Shown: positions 57,357 to 64,000 of the stretch, piece by piece
Position numbering within the stretch: the stretch's first letter is position 1
Layout of the letters: each line of letters begins with the position of its first letter
Origin: Prauserella alba
GTDB lineage: Bacteria; Actinomycetota; Actinomycetes; Mycobacteriales; Pseudonocardiaceae
Reading direction: 5' to 3'
Assembly: GCF_024171735.1 (NCBI RefSeq)
Contig: NZ_JAMTCH010000003.1
Span: 1,166,841-1,230,840 of the forward strand
Length of the DNA: 64,000 nucleotides
Translations under genes and position numbers: made by a program
The notes under the pieces: generated by a model
Told to the model about the DNA's origin: nothing
What the model saw: only the letters and a program-made list of their open reading frames with translations
Databases searched by the model: none

Positions 57357-58337
57357 ATGGCGGGGAAGTCGGGCGGACGAGATTTCAGCGAGCTGACGGC
57401 GAAGCTCGGCAAGCACGTCGAACGCCTGCCCGACTACGCGCAGAAGGCCCAGGAAAAGGTCCAGAAGTACCTGCCGCCGGAGGACCAGCGGACATCCGGC
57501 GGCAGGGAGCGAACCCCGGACCCCGCGGACGGGGCCGAGGAGCCGGCGGCCGACCGCGCGCGTGCCGGCGGACCGTCCGTGCCGCGGCCGAAGGTGGACC
57601 TCACGGTCGTGACGGACATGCGCGACAAGATCGTCGCGTGGAATTCGCCCGAGGCCAAGCATGCGCGGCGGGTGCGCTGGACCCGCCGCGCGTTCACGTT
57701 GTGGACGGTGCTGACGCTCCTGGCGGTGCTCTGGGCGGTGGCGGGCTACTTCGGGGTGATGGGGGCGTACGAGGGGGTCGAAGGCGCCTTGACCGGCGCG
57801 GCGGGCACGGTCGTGTTCGGCGCGCTCGCCGTCTCGTCGGGCACGAAACTGCGCAGGCTGCGCAAGGTCGAACCGCCACGGCCCGACCCGGCGTCGACGT
57901 TGCCGCCCGCCGGTTCGGCCGCACGGGCGCCGATGGAGAAACTCGTCGACAGCGAACGGACGCTGACCGACCTGCTCGACCAGCTGGCATCACCACAGCA
58001 CGGCGCGCCCTCGGGTGCGACGGGCTTCGACGTCGAGGACGCACGGGCCACGGCGATGGACGCCTCGGTGGCCCTGCGTGGGCTCGCGGCGCGGCTCGAA
58101 TCGATCGAACGTGCTCGGGACGCCGCGCCGGCACGGGAACGCGACGGACTGGATTCGGCGGTGACGGCACTGCGGGAGCAGCTCGACGAGGGCCTCGAAG
58201 GCTACGGTGCGCTCGTCGCCGCAGCAGGCAGGGCGGTCGCCGCGAGCAGCGACGGCGCGAGCCCGGCGAAGGACGCGCTCACCGACGCCACCGACCGGCT
58301 CGCCGGCCTGGCCGTGGCCCTGCGCGAACTGTCCTGA
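57357..58337 (+). CDS. Phage-shock membrane partner (Rv2743c/PspM-like)
   Basis: 326 residues from ATG 57357. Cytoplasmic N-terminus with FSELTAKLGKHVERLPDYAQ, KAQEKVQKYLPPEDQRT; KVDLTVVTDMRDKIVAWNSP just before two transmembrane helices (~112-132 RAFTLWTVLTLLAVLWAVAG; ~138-158 GAAGTVVFGALAVSSG); and a helical C-terminal half (ERTLTDLLDQLASPQHGAPS; AAARLESIERARDAAPARE region). Position, size and topology match M. tuberculosis Rv2743c, the integral membrane member of the PspA-ClgR system. Sequence similarity to it was not computed. 46 bases after pspA, likely one transcript. Confidence 0.85.
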   Translation: MAGKSGGRDFSELTAKLGKHVERLPDYAQKAQEKVQKYLPPEDQRTSGGRERTPDPADGAEEPAADRARAGGPSVPRPKVDLTVVTDMRDKIVAWNSPEAKHARRVRWTRRAFTLWTVLTLLAVLWAVAGYFGVMGAYEGVEGALTGAAGTVVFGALAVSSGTKLRRLRKVEPPRPDPASTLPPAGSAARAPMEKLVDSERTLTDLLDQLASPQHGAPSGATGFDVEDARATAMDASVALRGLAARLESIERARDAAPARERDGLDSAVTALREQLDEGLEGYGALVAAAGRAVAASSDGASPAKDALTDATDRLAGLAVALRELS

Positions 58338-58400
58338 GCAGGCGGCGATTCCGGTGCCGCGGCACCTCGCCCACCCGCGGCCCCTCGCCCACCCGCAGTC

Positions 58401-59450
58401 TCAGTACCCGGAGGGCCAGCGGGCGTGCTCGGCGGCGAGGCTCCGGTTGACCGAGCGCACCACCGACGGGCCGTGCAGCGCCAGCGCGGTGTACAGCTGC
58501 ACCAGTGCGGCGCCCGCGTCGAGCATCGCCTCGGCGTCGGACGGCCCGCAGATCCCGCCGACGCCGATGATCGGCAGCGCGCCGCCGGTGCGTGTGTGCA
58601 CGAATCGCACCACCTCGCGGGCCCGCCGCGTGAGCGGTCTGCCGGACAGGCCGCCGGTCTCGGCCGACGCGGCGGCGTCCGAGACCGCCAGGCCGTCGCG
58701 GCCGAGGGTGGTGTTCGTGGCGATGACGCCGGCGACGCCGTGGTCGGTGCACACCTGCAGCAGCTCGCCCAACGCGGCGTCGGTCAGGTCGGGTGCGACC
58801 TTCACCAGCAACGGCGTCGTGGGGGCGAGGGCGCGCAGCGCCGCGAGGATCTCGGTGAGGGAGTCGCGATCCTGCAGACTCCGCAGACCCGGCGTGTTGG
58901 GTGAGCTGACGTTGATCGCGACGTAGTCGGCGAACGGGTGCAGGGCGCGCAGGGACGCCTCGTAGTCGGCCACGGCCTCGTCGATCGGCGTGACCTTCGA
59001 CTTCCCGATACTGATGCCCAGCGGCACGTCCGGTGCGCCGTCGTGAGCCAGCCGCGCGGCGAGTGCCTCGGCGCCTGCGTTGTTGAAGCCCATCCGGTTG
59101 ATCACCGCGTCACTGTCGGGCAGCGCGAACAGCCGGGGGCGGGGATTGCCGGGCTGGGCACGTGCGGTGACGGTGCCGACCTCGACGAACGAGAACCCGA
59201 ACGCGGGCCAGGCGTGCAGCGCGCGCCCGTCCTTGTCCATGCCGGCGGCCAGCCCGACCCGGCCGGGAAACCGCAGTCCGAAGGCGGTGACGGGCGTGTC
59301 GGCCGCGTAGGCGCGCCGCAGCGCCGCCCGGACCGGGGCGGGCGCGGCGCTCAGCAGGCCGAGCGCACCGACCGTGCGCTCGTGAACCCGCTCGGCGTCG
59401 CCGCCGTGCAGCCGGTACAACGCGGGCCGGAGCAGACTGTCGAAGAGCAC
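58401..59450 (-). CDS. pyrD: Quinone-dependent dihydroorotate dehydrogenase (class 2)
   Basis: 349 residues from GTG 59450. N-terminal membrane-associating helices ([20 protein letters not shown]), then the TIM barrel: [90 protein letters not shown] (catalytic Ser), [24 protein letters not shown] and [20 protein letters not shown]. Family knowledge: oxidises dihydroorotate in UMP synthesis, passing electrons to the quinone pool. The 260 bases upstream hold direct repeats and a tiny ORF with its own promoter. Confidence 0.96.
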   Translation of the reverse strand: MLFDSLLRPALYRLHGGDAERVHERTVGALGLLSAAPAPVRAALRRAYAADTPVTAFGLRFPGRVGLAAGMDKDGRALHAWPAFGFSFVEVGTVTARAQPGNPRPRLFALPDSDAVINRMGFNNAGAEALAARLAHDGAPDVPLGISIGKSKVTPIDEAVADYEASLRALHPFADYVAINVSSPNTPGLRSLQDRDSLTEILAALRALAPTTPLLVKVAPDLTDAALGELLQVCTDHGVAGVIATNTTLGRDGLAVSDAAASAETGGLSGRPLTRRAREVVRFVHTRTGGALPIIGVGGICGPSDAEAMLDAGAALVQLYTALALHGPSVVRSVNRSLAAEHARWPSGY

Positions 59451-59527
59451 GGCTGTTCATGGTGCCGTACGTGCGCTCGGGCCGCCCGCGCCGGGCCGCC
59501 GGGAGCGGCGCAGCGCACACCGCACGG

Positions 59528-59576
59528 GGACACAACGGCGCGGACACACAACGGCGCGCGGACACACAACGGCGCG
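59528..59576. repeat. Three GGACACACAACGGCGCG direct repeats
   Basis: GGACACAACGGCGC at 59528, GGACACACAACGGCGCGC at 59542 and GGACACACAACGGCGCGG at 59560: offsets 14 and 18. They are followed by an A-run and GGGGAAACCCCC near 59585-59602. No coding potential on either strand. Confidence 0.75.
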
Positions 59577-59721
59577 GCCTGGACAAAAAAGGGGAAACCC
59601 CCGACGCGACTCCCGGACGTCGTCAGCCGTCCGGGCCCGTGGTGGACCGGTCCTCGGGAGCGTCGGGGGCCGGTGACCGCCTGGTATTCGCTGGGCGGCA
59701 CGCGGTGGTCCGCATACCGTC

Positions 59722-59760
59722 CTAGCGGACGGCCACCTCACGAGTCCTGTAGTTCTTCAC
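59722..59760 (-). CDS. 12-codon ORF with complete anti-16S Shine-Dalgarno
   Basis: GTG to TAG on the minus strand, encoding MKNYRTREVAVR. AGAAAGGAGGTG (59769-59780 complement) is complementary to essentially the whole 3' tail of 16S rRNA, 10 bases before the GTG. A well-formed promoter lies just upstream. The end of the ORF and the bases after it can fold: GGTGGCCGTCCGC against GCGGACCACC. Downstream on the same strand, ~270 bases on, is pyrD, so it may be a leader peptide or an independent micro-transcript. I do not recognise it. Confidence 0.5.
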   Translation of the reverse strand: MKNYRTREVAVR

Positions 59761-59792
59761 TGTCGGACCACCTCCTTTCTCGTGTACCCGCC

Positions 59793-59822
59793 ACGCTAGG
59801 CGCGCGCGCCCGCGGTCGGCAA
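59793..59822 (-). promoter_or_regulatory. Promoter for the 12-codon ORF (TTGCCG-N18-TAGCGT)
   Basis: On the minus strand TTGCCG (59817-59822) and TAGCGT (59793-59798) are 18 bases apart, a good housekeeping-sigma match. Transcription would start near 59786, a ~25-base leader. Confidence 0.6.
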
Positions 59823-59930
59823 CGTGTTTTCCGCGGCGTGCGTGTGCGCCTCATCGGCGGCCGGTTCGGTGGCGGCCGGGAGCGTCCCCGTCGCCGACGT
59901 GCGCCGCGCGCCGAGCCCTGGCCAGGACGG

Positions 59931-59978
59931 CGCAACCGGGATGGCGCAAACCGGCGGGGCACAACCGGGATGGCGCAA
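59931..59978. repeat. 29-bp direct repeat, two units
   Basis: CGCAACCGGGATGGCGCAA (59931-59949) and CACAACCGGGATGGCGCAA (59960-59978) differ at one base and are 29 bases apart. The surrounding stretch (59823-60051) has no gene. Confidence 0.75.
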
Positions 59979-60051
59979 CCGACGGAGCAGCCCGGACGGA
60001 GCCACTGGGCGGAGCATCTGGGACGGGCGGACGGCCAGGGCGCTCCCGGCG

Positions 60052-60903
60052 TCAGTGTGGTGGCGCCGGGCCGTGTTGGCACCGCGGGCAGAACCAGGTC
60101 GGCCTGCGTTCGATCCCGGGACCCTGGTCGGCCACCCGGACCGGACCGCCGCACCGGAAACAGCCCCGGCGGGTGCGGTCGTACACCCAGGTGCGCCTGC
60201 CCCGGGCGAGTTCGCCGGTGGTGCTCTGTTCCCAGCGGGTCGCATTGGCGCGCAACAGCCGCCGTGCCAGGGCGACGGCCCGCGGTATGTCCACATCGGA
60301 TACCGGGGTCCACGGCGTGACACCCGACAGGAAGCAGATCTCGACCTTGTACAGGTTCCCGATGCCTGCCAGTGCGGTCTGGTCGAGCAGGGCGCTGCCG
60401 ATCTCACGTCCGGGGTCGGCGGTCAGTGCGGCGACGGCGCGTGCGCTGTGGTCGTCGGTCCATTCCGGATCGAGGAGATCGGGTCCGAGCCGTCCCACCC
60501 AGCGGTGCTCGTCCGATGTGGACAGCAGGGCGAGGTCGTGTACCCGCACGCCGACGACCTCCACGTCGCCGGCGGCCAGCACGACCCGCACGTGGTGGGC
60601 CGGTACCCGTCGCCGTCCGCCCGGACGGCCCGTCCGCCAGGAGCCGTCCATCCGCAGGTGGCTGTGCAGGCTCAGGGCACGCCCTGCGGCATCGGCGCCG
60701 CCCCGGGTGCCGGTTCCGCGGCCGACGTCGCGGAACCGGAAGAACAGATGCTTGCCCACGGTGCGCACCCCGGCGAACTCGGCTCCGGCGAGGTCGGCGG
60801 TCGCCAGGGCCGGGACCCGGAAGTCCGTCCTCGTCAACGTCCTACCGGTCAACGCCCTGTCGACGAGTGCGGCCGTGAGGAAGACCGTGTCGCCCTCGGG
60901 CAC
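60052..60903 (-). CDS. nei: Endonuclease VIII-type DNA glycosylase (Nei2)
   Basis: 283 residues from GTG 60903. PEGDTVFLTAALVDRAL places the catalytic Pro2/Glu3 at the N-terminus; VRTVGKHLFFRFRD carries the conserved Lys; SHLRMDGSWR; helix-two-turn-helix SALLDQTALAGIGNLYKVEI (Asn-Leu-Tyr-Lys); and the C-terminal zinc finger RGCFRCGGPVRV ... TWFCPRCQHG with four Cys. Family knowledge: removes oxidised pyrimidines and nicks DNA by beta/delta elimination. Starts 3 bases after the ParA-like gene stop, so co-transcribed with it. Confidence 0.95.
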   Translation of the reverse strand: MPEGDTVFLTAALVDRALTGRTLTRTDFRVPALATADLAGAEFAGVRTVGKHLFFRFRDVGRGTGTRGGADAAGRALSLHSHLRMDGSWRTGRPGGRRRVPAHHVRVVLAAGDVEVVGVRVHDLALLSTSDEHRWVGRLGPDLLDPEWTDDHSARAVAALTADPGREIGSALLDQTALAGIGNLYKVEICFLSGVTPWTPVSDVDIPRAVALARRLLRANATRWEQSTTGELARGRRTWVYDRTRRGCFRCGGPVRVADQGPGIERRPTWFCPRCQHGPAPPH

Positions 60904-60906
60904 GGC

Positions 60907-61752
60907 TCACGCCGAGTCGGGCTGGGCGGACGGGTCGTCGGCCGCGCCGGGCAGCCGGTGCCTGCCGGCGCGACTGGAGCGCAGGATCTTGGCCAGCACC
61001 ATGTTGAACGTCAGCCCGATCTCGTGCGCCCCCGGCGACTTCCACTCGTGGATCGGCAGGCACGCACCCTGTGCCTGCTGGATCGCGAGCCGATCGGGGA
61101 TCGCCGTCGGCATGACGGCCCTGCCGAACGTCTCCCGCAGTTCCTCCACGCGGTAGTGGTGTTCGTACGAGCGCGGGCGCATCCGGTTCACCAGGACACC
61201 CGCCGACTGCAGCCGCGGGTTGGGGCCCTGCCGGACGGTCTCGATCGCCTCGAACGCGCGCTCGGCTCCCGCCACGGCATACATCGTGGGCTCGGTCACC
61301 AGCAGTGCCGTGTCGGCCGCCAGCAGCGCCGACCGGGTGAGCCTGCCCAGGGACGGCGGGCAGTCGAGGATCGCCACCTCGTACGGCCGTTCGCCCTGCG
61401 GCCGGGCGCGCAGCTCGTCGAGTGCGCGGGCGAGGTTGTCCAGCCGCCTGCTGTCGGGGCCGGGTTCGTTGAGCAGCTCCAGGTCCTCGGAGCTGACGAG
61501 AACGTCCAGCTCGGGTCCCCAGCCGCTGGGAGCGAGCGCATCGGCGATGACCGCCTCGCGCGGGGTGTCCAGCACCGCGGTCAGGGACGCCGTGGTCATC
61601 GGCGGATTGAGGGTGGCCGTGGCGTTGCCCTGCGGGTCCAGGTCGGCGACCAGGGTGCGGGCGCCCCGGCGCAGCGCGGCCGAGGCCAGTCCGAGGGCGA
61701 CCGTCGTCTTGCCCACGCCTCCCTTGAGACTCAATACCGCGACCGTATGCAC
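60907..61752 (-). CDS. ParA/Soj family ATPase
   Basis: 281 residues from GTG 61752, 6 bases after TACGCT (leaderless). Deviant Walker A: VAVLSLKGGVGKTTVALGLA; RTLVADLDPQGNATATLNPP; Walker B-like YEVAILDCPPSLGRLTRSAL; SAGVLVNRMRPRS; the C-terminal IPDRLAIQQAQGACLPIHEW. No ParB partner or parS is next to it, and it is not at the chromosomal parAB locus (no gidB/rnpA neighbours), so this is an orphan ParA, perhaps positioning a protein complex or acting in septum/chemosensory placement. Cotranscribed with nei2. Function uncertain. Confidence 0.9.
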   Translation of the reverse strand: MHTVAVLSLKGGVGKTTVALGLASAALRRGARTLVADLDPQGNATATLNPPMTTASLTAVLDTPREAVIADALAPSGWGPELDVLVSSEDLELLNEPGPDSRRLDNLARALDELRARPQGERPYEVAILDCPPSLGRLTRSALLAADTALLVTEPTMYAVAGAERAFEAIETVRQGPNPRLQSAGVLVNRMRPRSYEHHYRVEELRETFGRAVMPTAIPDRLAIQQAQGACLPIHEWKSPGAHEIGLTFNMVLAKILRSSRAGRHRLPGAADDPSAQPDSA

Positions 61753-61758
61753 GCGCCC

Positions 61759-61764
61759 AGCGTA
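61759..61764 (-). promoter_or_regulatory. -10 hexamer TACGCT, leaderless start (ParA-like gene)
   Basis: TACGCT on the minus strand, 6 bases before GTG 61752. Confidence 0.5.
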
Positions 61765-61895
61765 TCGGCTCGCGGAGTGTCACGGGGTGGTGCCGCGATC
61801 ACAGGGGAGATCCCTCACTCGGGTGGTCGCCGGGTGCGGGGCGTCGTCGTCGGCGTGTCCCGGCGGCGGGGCGCGCGGGCCCGGACGGCCGTGAC

Positions 61896-61901
61896 TACGC
61901 T
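61896..61901 (+). promoter_or_regulatory. -10 hexamer TACGCT, leaderless start (methyltransferase)
   Basis: TACGCT followed by GGGCGCCC and ATG 61910. Confidence 0.5.
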
Positions 61902-61909
61902 GGGCGCCC

Positions 61910-62671
61910 ATGCGAACGGAGTACGCGGCCGGCCACGGGTCCCCGGCCGTACGGCGAGTGCTGGTGGACGAGCTGGCGCAGGCGCGCGAGCGGAGGTCCG
62001 GCAGGCCGCGGGTGATCGACGTCGGCGGTGGCACCGGCGGCTGGGCGGTACCGCTGGCCGGGCAGGGCTGCGACGTGACGGTCGTCGAGCCGAGTCCGGA
62101 TGCCGTGGCCACGCTCCGCCGCCGGGCCCGCGAGGTGGGCGCCGACGACCGGATCACGGTCGTGGCCGACGACGTCGACGCGCTGGCCCACCGCCTTCCG
62201 GAGGGGGCCGCCGACCTCGTGCTGGCCCACGGGCTGCTCGAGGTGGTCGACGACCCCGCCGCCGCGGTACGCGCCTTCGCCGCGGTGACCGCGCCCGGTG
62301 GGGCCGTGTCGGTGCTCGTCGCCAACCGTCACGCCGCGGTGCTGCACCGCGCGCTGGCCGGCCGCATCGCCGAGGCGACCGCCCTGCTCACCGCGCCGGA
62401 CGGGGTGTTGTCCGGCGACTCGGAGACGGTGCTGCGGCGGTTCGACACCTCGGGCCTGGAACTGCTGCTGGGCGGCGCGGGTCTGGCCGTGGCGCTGATG
62501 CAGGGCGACGGTGTGGTGGCCGACGTGGTGCACCAGCTCGATGCGGACGCCGAGGGTGCGGACGCCGATCGGGAGCGGGAGGTCACCGAGTTCGAGGACC
62601 GGGCCGCCGTGACGCCGCCGCTGCGGGACATCGCGAGCAGGCTGCACGTCCTGGCCCGCAGGCCGGTCTGA
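61910..62671 (+). CDS. Class I SAM-dependent methyltransferase
   Basis: 253 residues. Motif I PRVIDVGGGTGGWAVPLAGQ, motif II acidic end VTVVEPSPDAVATLRRRARE, VVADDVDALAHRLPEGAADL, motif IV VLAHGLLEVVDDPAAAVRAF, and APGGAVSVLVANRHAAVLHR. The C-terminal part (FDTSGLELLLGGAGLAVALM; EFEDRAAVTPPLRDIASRLH) resembles the CmoM/SmtA group: similar length (~260) and ending, with RHAAVLHRALAGRIAEA matching that group's nucleotide-binding region. Substrate in actinobacteria is not known; a tRNA wobble modification is possible by analogy. Upstream of dinB, as in several relatives. Confidence 0.87.
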   Translation: MRTEYAAGHGSPAVRRVLVDELAQARERRSGRPRVIDVGGGTGGWAVPLAGQGCDVTVVEPSPDAVATLRRRAREVGADDRITVVADDVDALAHRLPEGAADLVLAHGLLEVVDDPAAAVRAFAAVTAPGGAVSVLVANRHAAVLHRALAGRIAEATALLTAPDGVLSGDSETVLRRFDTSGLELLLGGAGLAVALMQGDGVVADVVHQLDADAEGADADREREVTEFEDRAAVTPPLRDIASRLHVLARRPV

Positions 62672-62721
62672 GGCCTCCCGGCGGTCGCGCCGTGACTCCC
62701 GTGATCGTCGGTGGTGGCGGC

Positions 62722-62727
62722 TAGTCT
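62722..62727 (+). promoter_or_regulatory. -10 hexamer TAGTCT, leaderless start (dinB)
   Basis: TAGTCT is followed by 6 bases and GTG 62734. No LexA-type GAAC-N4-GTTC box is visible nearby. Confidence 0.5.
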
Positions 62728-62733
62728 GGCGCC

Positions 62734-63987
62734 GTGGGACGTAATGCGCAGCTGCCCGGCGGGCACGAGCGGTTCCTGGTGCGGACCGGCACACCGCGTG
62801 ACGTGTTGCCGGACGACACCGGGTGCGGGGTGCTGCATGTCGACATGGACGCCTTCTACGCGGCGGTCGAGTTGCGCAGCCGTCCCGATCTCGTCGGCAG
62901 GCCGGTCGTCGTGGCCGGTGCCGGCCCGCGGTCGGTGGTGCTGTCGGCCACGTACGAGGCACGGCGTTACGGCGTGCGTTCGGCGATGCCCGCCGCGGCG
63001 GCGCGGAAGCTGTGCCCGGACGCCGTGTGGCTACCGCCCAGCAGGGACGCCTACCGCGAGGTCTCCGACGGGGTCATGGCCCTCTTCCGCGGGATCACGC
63101 CACTGGTGGAGCCGCTCAGCCTCGACGAGGCGTTCCTCGACGTGAGCGGCGCGCTGCGCAGGCTGTCGGCGACACCGGCCGACATCGGTGCGCGGATCCG
63201 CGAGCGGGTGGCCGCCGATCACGGGATCACCTGCTCGGTCGGCATCGGCAGGGCGAAATTCGTCGCCAAGCTCGCGTCCGGCATGGCGAAACCGGACGGC
63301 ATGGTCGTGGTTCCCGCCGCGGAGACCCTGTCGTTCCTGCACCCGCTGCCGGTGTCGGCGCTGTGGGGTGTCGGCAGGCGCACCGAGGAGGCACTCCGCA
63401 GTCACGGGTACGCCACCATCGCCGACGTCGCGGCCGCTCCGGTGGAGCGGCTCCGCCGCAGCGTCGGCGCCGCGGCGGGTGAGCACCTGTACGCATTGGC
63501 CCACGGCCACGACGACCGCACGGTGGTGCCGGAGTCGGAGGAGAAATCGGTCGGGGCCGAGCACACCTTCGACGCCGACGTCCGCGATCTCGGCGCGTGC
63601 GAGCGTGAGCTGCTGCGGTTGTCCCAGCGGGTCGCCGGGACGCTGCGCAGAAAGGGCCTCAAGGGCAGGACGGTGTCGATCAAGGTGCGGTTCTCCGATT
63701 TCCGAACGATCACCAGGGCCCGTACCCTGCCCGCAGCCACCGACGTGGCCCGCGAGGTCCACGCCACCGCGACCGAGCTGATGCGCGAGGCCGTGTCGGG
63801 TGTGGCGGTGCGTCTCGTGGGGGTGCGGGTCGAAGGGCTGGCGGCCGGTGACGCCGCGGAACAGCTCAGTTTCGACGCGCCCGAGCCCCGCTGGCGGGAC
63901 GCCGAGGTCGCGGCCGACGACGCGCGATCGCGATTCGGGGCCGCGGCCGTGCGGCCGGCGTCGCTGTTGTCACCCGATGAGAGGTGA
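62734..63987 (+). CDS. dinB: DNA polymerase IV (Y-family, DinB)
   Basis: 417 residues from GTG 62734. A ~30-residue N-terminal extension precedes GVLHVDMDAFYAAVELRSRP (metal Asp), RSVVLSATYEARRYGVRSAM, VEPLSLDEAFLDVSGALRRL (SLDEA with Asp-Glu), ITCSVGIGRAKFVAKLASGM, SALWGVGRRTEEALRSHGYA (HhH thumb) and the little-finger domain (HTFDADVRDLGACERELLRL; GRTVSIKVRFSDFRTITRAR). The near-C-terminal EQLSFD is a beta-clamp-binding motif. Family knowledge: translesion synthesis past minor-groove lesions, error-prone. Ends 13 bases before the window end. No SOS box seen, so it may be constitutive. Confidence 0.96.
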   Translation: MGRNAQLPGGHERFLVRTGTPRDVLPDDTGCGVLHVDMDAFYAAVELRSRPDLVGRPVVVAGAGPRSVVLSATYEARRYGVRSAMPAAAARKLCPDAVWLPPSRDAYREVSDGVMALFRGITPLVEPLSLDEAFLDVSGALRRLSATPADIGARIRERVAADHGITCSVGIGRAKFVAKLASGMAKPDGMVVVPAAETLSFLHPLPVSALWGVGRRTEEALRSHGYATIADVAAAPVERLRRSVGAAAGEHLYALAHGHDDRTVVPESEEKSVGAEHTFDADVRDLGACERELLRLSQRVAGTLRRKGLKGRTVSIKVRFSDFRTITRARTLPAATDVAREVHATATELMREAVSGVAVRLVGVRVEGLAAGDAAEQLSFDAPEPRWRDAEVAADDARSRFGAAAVRPASLLSPDER

Positions 63988-64000
63988 TGCCGGTCGCGTT

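Noticed and set aside
62690-62734. SOS control of dinB
   Set aside because: No LexA box found in the spacer; only a leaderless-type -10.

Overview
The window is about 64 kb of very GC-rich actinobacterial chromosome. Gene order (rimP-nusA-ylxR-infB ... rbfA ... truB-ribF ... rpsO-pnp-pepR-dapB ... thyX-dapA-rnj-ftsK ... rimO-pgsA-cinA-clgR-pspA), ThyX in place of ThyA, the PspA/ClgR module and frequent GTG starts point to a Pseudonocardiaceae-type genome (Saccharomonospora, Prauserella or Amycolatopsis relatives). That family-level guess is inference from gene order and composition. No tRNA, rRNA, CRISPR array, transposase or prophage was found.

Layout. (1) 1-4725: DNA repair and stress island: a ChaB/SAP protein (cut by the window edge), a split LigD (polymerase and ligase as two overlapping genes), a group-2 sigma factor and an AraC/DJ-1 regulator. 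(2) 4833-7955: a small redox island: an NAD(P)H:quinone-type flavoprotein between two inverted paralogous mini membrane proteins, with a MocR-type regulator; a shared TGGACT-box lies at the control points. (3) 8066-15170: an MBL-fold hydrolase behind an ECF-type promoter, a VOC protein, two bacterial PH-domain membrane proteins, a class V aminotransferase, a secreted-domain protein and a Tat lipoprotein of the ferritin-like DUF4439 type. (4) 15433-30557: the translation cluster rimP-nusA-ylxR-infB-DUF503-rbfA, interrupted by a TRM11-like methyltransferase, an NmrA-monooxygenase fusion, MATE and MFS transporters, then truB, ribF, an HTH protein, a 2',3'-cyclic phosphodiesterase and rpsO. (5) 30601-35788: pnp with a structured leader, pepR-dapB-TPR protein overlapping as an operon. 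(6) 35880-40161: membrane protein, acetyltransferase, YcaQ/AlkX-like DNA glycosylase and a HicB-like/DUF4097 pair with an operator array. (7) 40407-51570: thyX, ACT protein, Ser/Thr kinase, dapA-rnj, EamA exporter, Lrp regulator, acyltransferase, ftsK. (8) 51661-58337: secreted phospholipase A2, ArgA-like acetyltransferase, rimO-pgsA-cinA, then clgR, pspA and a Rv2743c-like membrane partner, i.e. the actinobacterial envelope-stress module. (9) 58401-63987: pyrD, a 12-codon ORF with its own promoter, nei2, a ParA-like ATPase, a methyltransferase and dinB.

Regulatory signals are unusually legible. At a dozen or more genes a TANNNT -10 hexamer sits 6-8 bases before an ATG/GTG, the pattern of leaderless transcription. 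Other clear signals are two GGAAC-N18/19-GTT ECF-type promoters, a ClgR operator ahead of clgR, a phased direct-repeat array ahead of the HicB-like gene, and alternative hairpins that could mask the DUF503 and pnp ribosome-binding sites. Intergenic spaces also carry a 21-bp-period repeat at two distant loci and a 53-bp palindromic element after ftsK.
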